Shown here: one piece after another, positions 10,084 to 23,900 of the stretch
Position numbering within the stretch: the stretch's first letter is position 1
How the letters are laid out: each line of letters starts with the position of its first letter
Assembly: GCF_902362185.1 (NCBI RefSeq)
Contig: NC_044503.1
Coordinates: forward strand, 9,355,957 to 9,419,956
From: Chanos chanos
Lineage: Eukaryota; Chordata; Actinopteri; Gonorynchiformes; Chanidae
Length of the DNA stretch: 64,000 nucleotides
Reading direction: 5' to 3'
Translations under genes and position numbers: made by a program
Notes under the pieces: model-generated
Seen by the model: only the letters and a program-made list of their open reading frames with translations
Database searches by the model: none
What the model was told of the DNA's origin: nothing

Positions 10084-12425
10084 ATACATAAAATTCTATT
10101 ACATATGATATTGTATATAAAGAAAAATTATTTATAATTTTTTCAGGCTTTCCCACAAGTTTTTCCACCGTATTGAGTCATTAAAATGGATTTGGGCTGC
10201 CCTAGGACATGGATAGTGCCTCAGCTGAGAACCAAGGTCTGGCTGATTGCTGACATTTCATAGCTTGTTTAGATCTGTGGATCACCCCCTGGGGAAACTA
10301 CAGAGAAGCACAATCTTTTTTAGTTCAGTATGTAATGCAGCGAACAGAAGTGATCAATTTTTTGGCAAACTGTATTTCATACAAGCACACACTGGTCAAC
10401 AATACCTCTGCCTCCTCCACAACATATTCTGGAAAATCCACAAGTAATCTACAATTCACTGATTCTAGGCCAACATTGAAAACTACATACTTTATATTCT
10501 GAAGTGAATTTTTTTTTTATTTTCCAAACAATGTGGTCGGCTTTTATGTTATATTTGGTGCAGGAGAACTGCATAATCACAAACAATTGGTTAAGTGAAT
10601 TTATTGTACAAATGTGTGTATTGCTAGCATTCAATCTGACAAATCATGGGTCATCCATCTATTTCAGTAGAGAATTCAGTCATACAGATCAAAAGGAATC
10701 AACCACAAGCATACATGTCTGTAAAATGTCTAACAGAAACACAAGGCCAACAACAGTTCCAGTTTCAGGAAACATTTTTTTTTGGTCCTGGTAAGGTACA
10801 CAATAAGGATTTCAGCATTTAAACAGGTGAAAAAAAGAACACTTGGTGTTAAGACATGAAAAAAAAAATTCCAGTGTTGCAAAACTAGGATAAGGGCATT
10901 TTGTGCAAGGCATTGACAAAACATTTGTGATTTACTGATTGCATTTTTTTTAATCACAAGAATATTTTGTGGCTCTGAGAGGTCTCTAAAGGATGCAAAG
11001 TCTCCATTTGATTGAAGTTTGTTAATGTCAATAGATAGTTTCAAACACAGACAAGCCTTTGGTAAAAGAAATGATAAATGAATAGAGATAATAAAAACAA
11101 AGAAGGCAAAAAAAGAAAAGAAAAAAAAACCATTACGAGGCACTTCTCTGCAAAGAGGCTAATTAAGTGTATCTGCCATTTGACCAGCTGGTTAAATTAT
11201 TATCAGACCATACATTCAGCAGTATATTGATTTTCATTTTGAATGTTTTCTTGTTCAAAGACAGAATTTCATTTCAACAGATCATGAGGATGCTGTCAGA
11301 GGGAATTTAAGTCTTAGTGTATACATGTACAGTCGTGTGCTTAGACATACGAGAAATTACACAGTACAAAAATCTGTGACTATGTATTTCTCTTGATCAG
11401 AATATAAACAGGGAAATAAGAGGGCAAAACAAGAGCAAAAATGATTACTAAAATGTTGATAGTAATTAATACTGTTAAAACTATTCATAATTGAGAGAAG
11501 CCAACAAGCACAGATTTTGCCCAGAATGATAATGCACATAGTTTGTTTCATGGATCTGCTGAATCTTTCACATTGATGGGAAGAACATTTCTTGCAGGTT
11601 GCCTTCATGAGAAAATGTAGTCCTTGCACTGCTACAAAAAACATACACTCAAATTCCTGTAACATTCTGAAGTATTGAGTATGATCAGTACATCATAGAA
11701 ATCAAGTGATAGCATCTAAAAGACCTCTTTTGTGGAATGGTTGCTTATACAGGTCTAGACAAGAGCTCATGCTTCATAATTACTTTACTCCATTTGGCCT
11801 ACGCTTTATAAGCATAACACATAAATTGCTAAGAGGCACAAGAATCCCTCTGTTATAAAGGAAACATGATAATTCCAGTCAAGCTTTGGAGTCTTCAAAT
11901 GAAAGCTAATGCTGTGCATTGTCTGAGCAGAGTACAACAATACCAGCAAAACAAACAAACAAAAAAAATTCCAACATAACTCACTTATAATTTATTTTGT
12001 TTTCTAGTGTCCTTAATGTGTCCTTTTCATAGGTTTAATTTACAGAGTTAACAAAACATGAACTGGCCGTGTCCTTAATTGGGACAAGATAGAGGTCAAG
12101 TGCTAATACATGATGTAGAGCCAGAAAAATGATGAGACCAAGTGTAATGCTAAAGTGTGGGGACCAGAATTGGACTACATTATACTGGCATATTACACAG
12201 AGGTTCAGGCAACATGAAACATGAACTGAGTGAAACCACTGTCAGGAAGAATGACTGGGCAAGGGGTAATTTATAGTTCATATTTTTGCTCATATTTCCA
12301 GACATGCTGGGAACACAAGACAAAACTATCATTTGTTTCATTTGCCTAGTGTGGTTTGTGATAGTGTGAGTGGTGTGTTTTGGTTTGTGGAGGGAACAGC
12401 TTTCTCGAAATGACATCAAAATAAA
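10084..12425 (-). other. Probable 3' UTR and downstream flank of tbc1d25
   Basis: No exon is recognised on either strand; open frames here are short and of biased composition. The AT-rich stretch directly follows the tbc1d25 stop on the minus strand and probably holds its long 3' UTR. Candidate AATAAA signals on the minus strand occur (for example 10516-10521), but the true cleavage site cannot be chosen by eye. Confidence 0.5.
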
Positions 12426-15400
12426 TCAGGAGGATGATGGAGGCGGACCAGTTGGTGATGTAGGGGAGGGAATCGTAGTTGCAAGGTTGTAGGTTGAGTT
12501 GGGGGAGGTGGCCGGAGTGGACTGCAAATTGGGAAATGTGGCCCGGTTAGGGGGGGTTTGGGGTGATGCCACAGCTGGGGTGGGAGAGTCCAAACTGACC
12601 TCGTCACCCTCCTCAGAGTCCCAAACCTCACTTTGCAGATAGTCTGCAAAGAGGGCCTTGGCACGCTGCAAAATACGACCAAGGTTGTGCCGGCGAACCA
12701 GCCGATCAAAGTGCATGGCTAGTTCATTATAATCTAAACTGTTCTTAATTATGTGATCACGGTGTTCCAGCAAGATGGACAAACACAGGAACAACATGAA
12801 GGGATTGCCCTTCCCAAACTCCTGAGGAGGGGGTAGTGAACATGGTTTGACAGTGCTAGTCTCTGGTTTGTTTGTATTTGGTGAGTTCATAGTGGTGCTT
12901 GGAGGTTTGCATGGTGAGGGAAGATTGCTGGAAAAGGGCTTAGGCAAAGATGGAGCTTTTCCAAAGGACAAAACTGGGGAAGAGAGCAGAGAGCGGTTCT
13001 GAGAGTAGGAAAGTGATGGAGATGACAGATTGGACTTCCCTGTCGGGCTAGATGGGGAGTTAGCACCTGTTCCGTTAGACACTGAGGAAGAGGGGGGAAA
13101 TCTGCCAGGAGCTTTATCTGGTGATGTTGCACCTCCGCCAGTAAACATGGAGGCAACACATTTCATCGGTGGCCCATCAGGGGATCCTGTTCTCCAGTTA
13201 GACTGTGGAGGTGACGCTACCTGAGATGAGCCATTTTTCCAATCTGGCACACATTGCTGGACTGGCGATGACAGAGAAGCTGTGTGCCCATTGGGGGAGC
13301 TTCGCTCTTCAGTCTCAGTGGATGAGGACTTTTCGTTACTGCTGATGAGTGGCTCCCTCTCTCCAGGGTCATCTTCACTCTCTTCAGTGGACTGCCTTAC
13401 AGCAAGAGACAAAGTGGGGTGTGAGGGCTGAAACTCTATAGGGGAACCTGTGGTGTCTTTCTCTTCCAAGTCAAAGCTATCATCATTACGGGCACTGTAG
13501 TATTTGAATTCCCCAAAACTGGCTTGCTTCTCAAAAGGAGGTGCAGGGATACTGGTATCACTCTTAGCTTCGTAATCCATCCCACTTTCCCTTTCACATT
13601 CCCTCCTGGGCTCTTTCTCATCTCTCTGTTCTTCCTCGATGTCGAGCTTCCTTCCACCATCAGCCTCTTCTCGTGAAGGCCTCAGCATATGGCGTCTCCT
13701 CTGTCTTTCCTTTTGCTCCCCGTCTGTTCCATCATTGTCTGCCATCCCATGTCCATTTACAGATTTGGAGGTCTGCTCCGTCTCAAGAGGGGGTCCGAGT
13801 AACTCTACCTCAGTCTCAGGAGGATCTGGGGGCAGAGAGCTCCAGGTGACCTCCAGCATCCTCAAGGCATCGTCAAAGGCAAATTCTCGCTTGAGCTCGA
13901 GAAGTAACCAGCGGTAACAGAAGAAAAGGTCATCAGCCCCCCGAGAAACCAAATAGGCATAAAATTCGGGGTCTGAATATTGTAGGAGAAGCTTGAGGTG
14001 CTGAAATTTGATGGACATGAGTTGGCCATCGGGGCGGAAGTTGCCTTCCAAACGTTTCATGATTCCACAGAAGCAGATGAACGCATGGGCTTCGTTATCC
14101 ATTACAGCCAGGATAGGTGACGCAATATCACTCATACCTTGGCAGTATGAAACCTAAAAGCAAAACAAATACTTCTTTTTGAGATACATTTCAAAAACAG
14201 GGACAGAGTCACGTTAAGTATTTTACTCAGAATGCAATATTATTCTACAAATCTTAAATCAAGATAAAGTTGGACAAACTTGTTTCTTGGCCATACCTGT
14301 GGATGTGTGATGGCAAAGGTGGTTAGGAGGTCTGTCAGAGCAGTGAGGTGGGGACTGTCTTCTGAGCCAGCGTAATAGGGGTGGGCACGGTCAGTTCGAA
14401 GGACGTCCTTCAGCACATTGCCCCTGATAAACTCCAGGTCCTCTGGGCTGACTCTAGCTGTCCATTCACACTTTAACTGGTCGTATTCTCGGGTCTTCCT
14501 TTTCATGTAGTCCATCCGCTCTTGGCCAGTCAACCCATCGGGGTACACATTTAAGAGGTACCGCCACACTACCTAATTATGGAGGTGAGAAAGAGGTGAG
14601 AAACGTGAACAACGCAAAGCAAAGGTTATCAGGGCAAATTCCGTTTCGAGTGGCTAGCGCAGCTTAAGGGCAGCATAAATTTAACTGTTTAGTAAACAAA
14701 GAAAGCACATCATGTCTAGAGGCCTTGCATCAAAGTCTCATGACGTTTTCTTAGACAGGTTTAAAAAAAAAAAAAAAAAAAGATTTCTGAATGCCAGTCC
14801 CAGAGAGGCCTAAACACTCTTTCTTCCCGGTACGACAAAGCTTTTTGATAATACCTGACGTGGACGTGGACTTATCCAAAGTACTACAAAAAATTCTACT
14901 GATTCTTTCAGTAGAAATGTACACTGTCTTATAGGTGTGTTCTTAGAGCAGAGAAAGAATAGAGTAGACGTCTCAGCAAGATCAGTGGGTTTCACATGGC
15001 CTATTAATTGCTATCAGTTTGATTACTTTCTCATGTTACCTTGCGCAGTGATGGTTCGACCCCTCCGTGATAAATACGTAGGCGCAGCTCTTCAGGACGT
15101 GTCAGCTGACCCTGGCCGTTGAGGTAGCTGTGGAATTCTGCGTCACTCAGTGGAGGCTTGAAAGGCTTTACTTCTTCACCATATGACCAACTCAAAGCCT
15201 GCTGCACCCTTGACAGTGTTCGGCCCATCTGTGAAGACAACAACCAAACGCGTTCACAAACTGCGATGGTGAACTGATGAGGGTGGCTGAGCTATAGCTT
15301 CTTTATGATTGCATTAGGAGATGAACCTGACTCAAAGCAGCAGAGACTGGCTGGTAAAACAGTTGGCTGACTGGTTGAAGAACGTCATCAGTAACCTGTG

Positions 15401-17356
15401 ACAGGAGAGACTGGGTGAAGGGAAGAGCAGCGGCTGCCAGAGATTTCTTCTCCCCCTGGAGCTGATCAGAACCAATTACATCCTTAGGGCTGATAATGTC
15501 CCAATCCTCCAAGACAGGACCTGCAGGAAAGCAAAGTGTGAATGGGAAATAATCCAAACAGCTTCACTCCATCAGAAAAACAACAAGATTATTTGAGTGC
15601 TTGCTTACTGTCTTCAGATGGCTTAATGTCCATCTTGAGCTGTAGGTAAGGTTTAGCGGCACTGACAAATGCTGCGTCCAGATCCCAGTCAGACAATAGT
15701 GAGAGGTACGCTTCCACACCTCCTCGATCACGGGACAAATAACTTATTCCAAAATTACGTTTCCTGTGGAAAAATAAAAAAGTCTTAATAGCGTGGTATG
15801 GTAAAGCATCAGGACCTTTTCAACTTTCTCATAAATAATAACAAGATAATGCCTTTTACTATTAATGTAATCTAAAAAAATCAATATTTTGTTTATAAAT
15901 GATAGAGTCAATGTATCATCTCAACCCACATAAGATAACTGTGTTCTTTTCCATTCAAAGTTCAAGTTAAAGCATATCTGTATATCTTTTTACAATTAAA
16001 AATGGTCTCCAAGCAGCTTTACAGAGATCAGTGGCTTAAGCCCAAGACAGCAAGTCCAAAGCAACAGAGGCAAAAAAAACTTAGTTATGAAGTGAGCGGA
16101 ACTCCAGTGCGACCTACCCATTCAACTCAAAAGCACGAATGAGTATGTGCTGTAGTACTTCCAGTGAAGTGATCTGTGGATCAACGGCAAATGACCGGAA
16201 TTCCACCGGCAGCATTCCTTCGCATTTCTGTATGAGAAAATATCAACACAGCAAAGTATGAGGAACGAAGAGTGAGGAACTAAAATGCATAAAATAAAGC
16301 CTCTATGCAGCCTTTAGTGTGAATAGCAAAACACCGACAATGACATACCACAGCAGATAACCAGTTCCCATTTCTGGAGCACCTCAGAGCGGGGTTTCGT
16401 TTCGGTTCAAGTATTTCAGGTATCCAAAAATTGTGACATTTACATACCCCCTTAAAATGCAGTAGGGCCTAAATGCTTTAAGAAACAATGAACAACAACC
16501 ACACTCTATGCTTGACGCGTTGTAACACTGAGGCAAGCTATGTGGATCAGCCAATATTAAACTGACAATTAAATTGCTTGCTGGTCTACGCCAGCTCACT
16601 GGCCTTTAATCGTTTGACTTAATAAATAACCAAACAAAATAAACAAAGTACTACTAAAGGAAAGGATATATAACCACTACAAAATTCCAAGAGCAGTCCG
16701 GAGAGGCTCAGACGATGATCATGTATGTGCTGGCTGGATAAAATCGGCCGATGACGACGGCACTCAACTGAGTCACTATGGAGCAAGCAGTGACTGTTCG
16801 TGTTTATCAAACCATCTACGTCAAACGAGCAACAGCAAGATATTGGTTAACGGTAATTGACTTTGTTTAACTGACAGATTTTCATCCTCCTCCAGCAGCC
16901 ACAAGACCATCTGTTACTGACCGGACGCAAACTACCTCAGTGGCAACCTGCTGTCATCAACTCTTATACATTTCCATCATAAATGTAACCTAGAGGATGG
17001 TGTTAAAACACAGTTCTGATTAATATTTTCAGGACATATTTAAGAAGGAGAGCAACTGAAGATCGCAGTCGTGAAGAACTATAACACAGCCAAACGAAAT
17101 CCTTTTACTGATCAACGAAATGGAGCAGCACTGTGCAAATCATTTAATTACCCGGATTTCCATGAGACACTTGGCGTATGATGACAATACAATGGCATTT
17201 GTCAGATGTCACACTAGCTAGCTTGATTACGTGGATAATGTTATTGTTAGCTGGACTGCTCCGTGCCAGCTCTGGTTCCCTGGTCACTGCTGTTTACCCC
17301 CAATTTCTTACCTTTACTTTGACACGAACTACCCCCCTCTCCTCCTCAGCTGCCAT
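12426..17356 (-). CDS. tbc1d25: TBC1 domain family member 25 (Rab GTPase-activating protein)
   Basis: Rab GAP known in mammals to act on RAB33B and bind Atg8 proteins in autophagy. Seven coding exons in minus order: 17356-17312, 16227-16118, 15763-15609, 15520-15396, 15228-15040, 14572-14297, 14153-12426. The phases close to 875 residues (human 688). The start MAAEEERGVVRVKVK matches the human EEEEREVVRVRVK region. Next come a PB1-like N-terminus (KCEGMLPVEFRSFAVDPQ, residues about 16-120), the LEDWDIISPKDVIGSD linker and the TBC domain from about residue 190. Both GAP catalytic motifs are present: VLKDVLR (about 261-267, arginine finger) and SYCQGM (exon 6/7 join, glutamine finger). The final TBC helices (GNPFMLFLCLSILLEHRDHI, YNELAMHFDRLVRR) come only after a Ser/Pro-rich insert of about 330 residues, longer than in human. 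The C-terminal PSPTSPTGPPPSSS tail also extends past the human end. Confidence 0.95.
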
Positions 17357-18188
17357 GGTGGGTAGCCCGCTTGAATCGTCCTCAGGAATCCGTTGTCCGT
17401 TACCGCAAGATTAAATGGAGCGTAAATTAGCAATGATGACGGGCACTTGCTTTTTTCACCTGACAGAGCCTTGGCTATTTATGTGAAGTCAGCGCAAACG
17501 AACATTAAAACGAAGCTGTTTCCTGTGCCGCTTCGTGGAGAGATTTCAAAATATTAGCCGCGTACCTCACCCTGTTCAGATACCCGGAGTATTTTAAAAA
17601 ATATTCCAGAGTTGTAAGGATATAATTGATTTTTTTAGGCTAAAAAGTCAGAGAATGGTGCTTTAGATCCACGTGGTCCATTCCACTAAGTTTATTGTCC
17701 CCTGTCTTTGAAATGACAGGCACTTTTATTAAAGACCAGAACGAGTCGAGTTTACATTTCCGGTCCTTTTCTTGGTGTTTGCGTCTTCACGGGCCCAGAC
17801 AATCAAGCAGCCGATTCGCTGCCTCCATGGGCAGGATATTACATCGCTTATACATTACATCATGCAGCAAAACAGTCTGCGAGCAAAACTGGAGGGAAAT
17901 ACACAGGCCTATGTGGCTCACAAACTGTGATCGAGAATATAATTAAAATAAATTGTTTTCCATATACATAACAACTCATAGATTCGCACGGGACACAACA
18001 GAAAGGTGGACATAATGCGCAGACTTGAAACGTAAATATACTGTAATGTATTGTAGTGCCTCAAGACAGAGAGACATCCAGGAGCGTGACAATGAGACTG
18101 TCAACTAGCGACACAAAAATGCCATTTGCAGTATGTACAAAGGAGTACTTAAACAAGAAAAGGAATTGCCCATTCAGTCGTGATCAAC
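17357..18188. other. Upstream region of tbc1d25
   Basis: Presumed 5' UTR and promoter side of tbc1d25 (minus strand). It is mildly GC-rich to about 17600 and ordinary beyond. No TATA box was identified and no other gene is seen. Confidence 0.4.
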
Positions 18189-18260
18189 TGCCGTGACCCG
18201 GATTCGAACCGGGGTTGCTGCGGCCACAACGCAGAGTACTAACCACTATACGATCACGGC
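18189..18260 (-). tRNA. tRNA-His (anticodon GTG)
   Basis: The minus strand begins GCCGTGATCGTATAGTGG and ends GGGTCACGGCA, 72 bases. The anticodon loop TTGTGGC sits between CTGCG and CGCAG. The T stem is CCCGG/CCGGG. The post-transcriptionally added G-1 of tRNA-His is not encoded, as expected. Boxes A and B are intact; a TTTT run lies about 30 bp downstream on the minus strand. Confidence 0.96.
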
Positions 18261-19368
18261 GCGCCACCCATAGGCGTTCGCAAGGAGGAGTACAAAGCTT
18301 CAAGAACATTGACTACGAAAGGTAGTTTCCCTCTATGGGTTGCTTCCAAAGATTTGTGTTTCTTATCTATTTTATACGCAACAACAAAAGACATACGCGT
18401 TTTCGATGTGTTTTTATTGCCGTATAAACTTTTATTGCATTTTTAATTACAAAGGCATACAAGAACGCATCACTAGAGTTAAAAAAAAAAAAAGAATGTC
18501 AGCCACCTAACGCTCAGTACCACGCTGTGTGCATTTATTTGGAGAATTTAATTAACAGCAAAGACATTTGTTCCTGTGTCAAGTTCAGAGTTAATGTTTA
18601 GAAAAGCCATCACACTGTGCGTCTACACATATAATTGTTACCCATAACTGAGACAAAGAAGATAAAATCTTTATCCTCATATTCTCAACAGTTTAGTCTA
18701 ATGGAATCAGAAGAATGACCACATTTTTTAGAACACTAACTAGATGAGTTCAGATACTGTAAAATAAAAGGAATATATCAATGCTTTGGGTGTTTTATAA
18801 CAGCAAAGCTATTCCTCCTGTCTGCTGCATTTTTCAAAAGCTCTAATGTACAAACTCAGTTCATGATGGAATGTTTGTCTGCTTATCATCACTTCATTTC
18901 TGAGTATCGCAGATACAATGAATATTCTAAAAAAAAAAAAAAAGATCAAAAGGGAACAAAAAACCCCACCCCCAAGCCAACCCATCTGAACCCCCCCAAA
19001 AACAACAAAAAAACCCCTACAATTTGCGCTACCTACAATTTTACTGTATGTTTATTTTGCTGTGCGTGATAGGAAAACACTCAAAATGGACAATTATCGT
19101 TTGATTTCTCAAACCTCCAGTTTCCACACCCTGAGCAATGAACATCATACATCATTTATCAGTTTGTGGATTGTAAACATGGAGACTGTAATGTATCAGA
19201 TACTCCAGCAGATGGCAGTACAGTCTCTGGGAAGCTTATCCAAAATGCCACGTCTGCATTACCTTCACTGCCAAAACCCAGTCACTCCTCCCTCATACCA
19301 ATCCAGTTTTAACTTGTGCGTTTGCTTACAATATTTGCAGTGGCTATGGTGCGACTTTCACCACGAGT
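18261..19368. other. Spacer and probable nt5dc2 3' UTR
   Basis: No exon seen. Several minus-strand AATAAA signals are present (for example 19051-19056, about 310 bp after the nt5dc2 stop). An A-rich and C-rich low-complexity patch lies at 18930-19020. Confidence 0.5.
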
Positions 19369-20940
19369 TTAGCGGATGTGAGCCATTTCTTCCAGGAACG
19401 GAGTCTTCATGCAGCCTGTGCACAACTGGTCCATCCACAAGGGGGCCTCATGCTGCAGAGGTGTGCGGCGGGGGTAAAAGGTGTACGAGAGGTCATAGTT
19501 CAGTAGACAGCTTATTGATGCCATGTAGAGGTCCGAAAAACGACACAAACGACGGGAGAAATACGTGGGGTTGTGGCAGGTGCGGAAAATGCTTCCAAAC
19601 TGAGGGTTAAACAGGTTCTTTGTGACGGCTCTGTGAGGAGGAAAGCGGCAGAGGTTACTGGTTGATGAACTGTTTTGTGGAGCATGTACTTTCATGTATT
19701 GCGTTTCTGTTTACGTCCCACGATCGTTTCGGAGACCGTTAGACTCACCGGAGCTCCTCTCGCTCCTTCAGCCATTCCTGAAGGATTTTTTTCGATTCTG
19801 GATCTCGATACATCTGATCAAAACACACACAAAGACAACTGAGTAATCTTACACCGGTGCAGTTATAGTAACTCCTCTTTCATAAAACAAGGATATATGT
19901 TCAAAGCCAAGCTTGAGTAAATACACATGAGTATACAAACTGTGTTACATCAATATATATTGGAAAACACTCTATTGTTCCCCCCTACACGCTGCCTATT
20001 CATAAAAAGTAAACAAGAGGTTTTACTGAGGTGCTGCTGTTAGAGATAAAGAATGGTTTTTATGTGAACAATAAAAAAAAAAAAGTATATCACAGTCAAG
20101 AGCCAAGCCCACACATCGGCGTCATATAATTGAATCACAGAACAGCAGGGATGATTGAGATCAATACAGAGCGACTGGACTGCAGCCAGCTACATTCGCC
20201 CTTGTTGTGTGCATCATACACCCCGGGCACTTCCAGTATCACAGGGTGTACCTGCATGCGCTCCAGCAGGCCTGTAAGAGCCTGCAGCCAGGTCAAACTT
20301 TGGGCAAACTGCTCCGTATTCACCACCTTGGTCTCCACCTCCAGCTCGGGCACAATCGCCCCTGTTCTCCAACCATGTCTCAGCATCAGGTCCTGCACAA
20401 ACCCCCCCCCCCAAAAGATGCACCTTTAAAGACAAGTTTAATTTATAGGTCCAGCAGGAACAAGCATTTCACCATCTGAATCAAGTCACTTAAACAGTTG
20501 CAGTGTATTTATCAGTTAAATTTATTACAAATTTTATTAACTACATTTACTTTTTCATTATTTACCATTACTTAATTATTTACAACTACTACATTTTGCT
20601 GAAAATCTGACTGTTAAAATAAAATGTATTTACAGCTAAATAAAGTCAGGTTAATAAAGGGGAAACATGAAGTGTTTGGCAGGAAAACATGACTGGAAAT
20701 GTGGAATCAAAAGCAAATAGAGCAATGACTCACAGCCAGGTCACTATAGAGATGGTCCCCAAAATAGAGCACTTTGGAGCCTCGCCAACCAGTCAGTCTC
20801 AGAAAGTCATAAAGGTTTCCCTGAAATAAGTGATAGCGGCAGGTTCATTACAAATGCCCAAACCACTAAAATGCTCATAGTAATATCTGCTTCTCTGCTA
20901 ATGGTAAGATTGACAAAAACTAATGGGGTTAGACAGGTTT

Positions 20941-20973
<33 letters not shown>

Positions 20974-23900
20974 ATAGTGGCACAATGATATTTTTGGAAA
21001 TAATCCAGGTTTCCAAAAGCTGTTTGGCGTCTGTGCTCCCTTCATACACTTCTAATGCCATAGCAACAGAGTTTGATTGGTTGTAACAGTTGCCAACGGA
21101 CCAATAAGAACTCTCAGCTGTGAGACAGCAGACAGAGCACGTTCTGGTGAGTCTTTCATTCCACATGCCAAATTTACTGAAACAAATGTCAATACATTTT
21201 CAACACAGTATGGCATAGAGACAAGTAAGCAACTTCCATTAATAATTAAATAATCAAAATATCTGTCAAATTTTAAGTGAAATAATGTTGGTTCCATAGA
21301 TAACCATAGTAATTATGGCAGTTCTGAGCTTGTAACTTTACTCGTGTGATATTACTACTTGCTAAGATCAGTATAGGTGAGCTCAGGACATCAGACATAA
21401 ACTTTCAGGATTCGACAAGCTGCTGTCACTTGACAGCCCTGAGAATCAATGAGCAGCACTGTGGCATCAGCTTTACTCTCTTTACAGACCGTTTAAAAGT
21501 ATATGTGTGCTGGAGTGTACCTAAATGAGCTTAAAAAGCCCTTTTTCCGCTGAGATTGAACTGGCCTTTCCGACCATTTTTTTTCCTTTCTCTCTCCCCA
21601 CAATAGAGCAACCAAATGAAAGGCATTAGTCACATTACAATTCACAGGCAATCTGTGTTTAGTAGGCAAGCAGTGTCTTGCTCAAATAAAGAAAGCTTTG
21701 TAAGACAGTGACTTCTCACAGAAAGGATGTGATAAGTAAACATTAAAAAAATACACTTAAAGTGACAAAAAAACTTTGATCGTAGTTGGGCCAAGTTTCC
21801 GACTTGTCTCTTTGTACAACTTTTACAGCGTTTTATTTCACTTGTCCAATATTTACGAATGTTTTCTGTCGTTTACATTATTAAATCAAGATAGGTGCAA
21901 TGACGCACATAATTTGTGACCTGACTGCATATGAATAGTTTTATATCTTGTCTTGAAGAAACATAGCATAAGTCACTGTCTCAGCATGCCTTCTGTGACT
22001 AAGAATGAGAACAGAATCAACACGTTCCAACAGAATCAACAAGAAATCAACAAACACTTTGCTCTGACAAGAAACACTCGATGACTTTTTTTCTACTTGT
22101 TTTTCCAGTAAAGTTTATGTGGCTTTGAGTGTTCTTCATGTAGTTATAGCTAAATTTGTATGTTTTCACCCCCCAACCAAAAAAAAAAAAAAAAAAGGGA
22201 AAAAATGAAGTATTTAATAAAATACACTGCATAAATGTCTCATGAATATGGTGCCATATCATTTTTCTTTTTTTTTCTTTACCTGCTTGTAGATCTGCCC
22301 CTTGTCCAAAGTCTTGATCTTGTCCCACTGCAGATCCCCATTGCTGTCCAAACGTCTGAAAGGTCTAACAAGACAAGGACTTATAAATTAAACTTAAAAT
22401 TTAACTTAAACATCAATCACACAGGCCTTAATTCTCAAAGAAGCACTACCTTTATTTCAAAGTAAGAGACAGACATTTTAATACAGTTGTGAAACAGCAG
22501 ACTTACTTGACACAGTCATTGAAAAAGTGAGGTTTGTCGGCCTGAACGATGACGACGTCGAAGAACTCCCGCCAGTCTTTTCCGACCATGTACTTCATGC
22601 CTTTGTCTCTGAAAACGCCCCAATGAACAAACGTCAGTACGACTCAAGGCCGCGACAGACCTGATAAGCTCAGTTCAGCAGAATGAATAATACCATAGTT
22701 TTCAATAAACGACACGTCGGCACAGAAGACTCGGTATAGTGGGTGTTAGATTTAATCACTGGAAGATTAGAGCACTCACACAAAGCTGAATGGGCTGTTG
22801 GTGATGAGGAAGAGTTTCTTCCCATGGCTTGCAAGGCGATGCAGAACCGCATACGTCTCATCCCCTCTGAGGATGTATTTCTCTGGGGGGGGGGGGAGGG
22901 GGGGGGAGGAGGGAGGACAGGACCAGGTCAACAAAGATTTCAATCACATTTATCTTTCCGTCGTCCGCTCGGAAAAAATAAGCGTTTCCCCGTTTTTAAA
23001 GGGACGGGTTGACGGCGAAAAAAAACCCTCTTTTCCCCACCGGGACGCTAATCTTTGAAACGTTAAAAAGATAAGATGAGTTAACATTCGGCCCTACTGA
23101 AACGGATGGTATGAATAACAAACCATTTTCGTCAGGAAATATGTTACATAATCTTTCCCCGGAATGGGAAAATTTACACTGGCTATTTCACTCAGAGATG
23201 TGTGAAAAGACTTTTCATGAGATATCCATCTGTCTTTTTTTTTTAATTATTATTATGTTAATCCATCCATTATCAATCATATGAAATTTTTACCTGACTT
23301 AGGTTTCCACATATGTAAAAGTGTAAAGTTTTGAAATATATACTTCATTCTATACAGTTATTGAGCTAAACTTAAACTAAAATTAAATAAAATGAATAAG
23401 ACTGTTCTTACCTAGATCTTGCATTATCCATTTGTACATGTAGCCTTTGATGTGAACCATGCCTATGGCGTCCTAAAGCAAAAGAGATAAAACTGATCAA
23501 TTACCAATACTATGTCTTCTGGGTGTAAGAATGACCTCCTTATCTGATTGTTTCAGAGGAATGTTGCTGAACAAGACCTTTAGGGGGGGTGAGGGGCAAC
23601 AAAACAAAGAGGAGAGTCCATTCTAGACATGGAATGCAATTCAAACACTTCAAAGTACTTGAGAGTTTAAGCATGGTGGGGGTTGCTAGCGTTGCATTAT
23701 GCCTGACAACAGCAGGCAGTGTAGTTTGTTGTTGTGCAAGCGGCACAGAAAGAATCCCAAAAAAATTCTGTAAAGATCGACGTCCAAGAGACACGCTGGT
23801 TTGCTTCTTATTTCCAGTTTTAAAGAATCACGCAGTGCGACTACTGGAAGATCATCGTGGGAGGGTAAGTTGAGGTTATATTTATTTGTTTAGAGATGGC

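Noticed and set aside
10730-11143. 137-codon minus frame in the tbc1d25 3' region
   Set aside because: Phe- and Lys-rich translation of AT-rich 3' UTR DNA; no domain and no plausible start context.
12887-13159. Overlapping frames on both strands within tbc1d25 exon 7
   Set aside because: Shadows of the Ser/Pro-rich coding exon, which is in phase with the upstream TBC exons.
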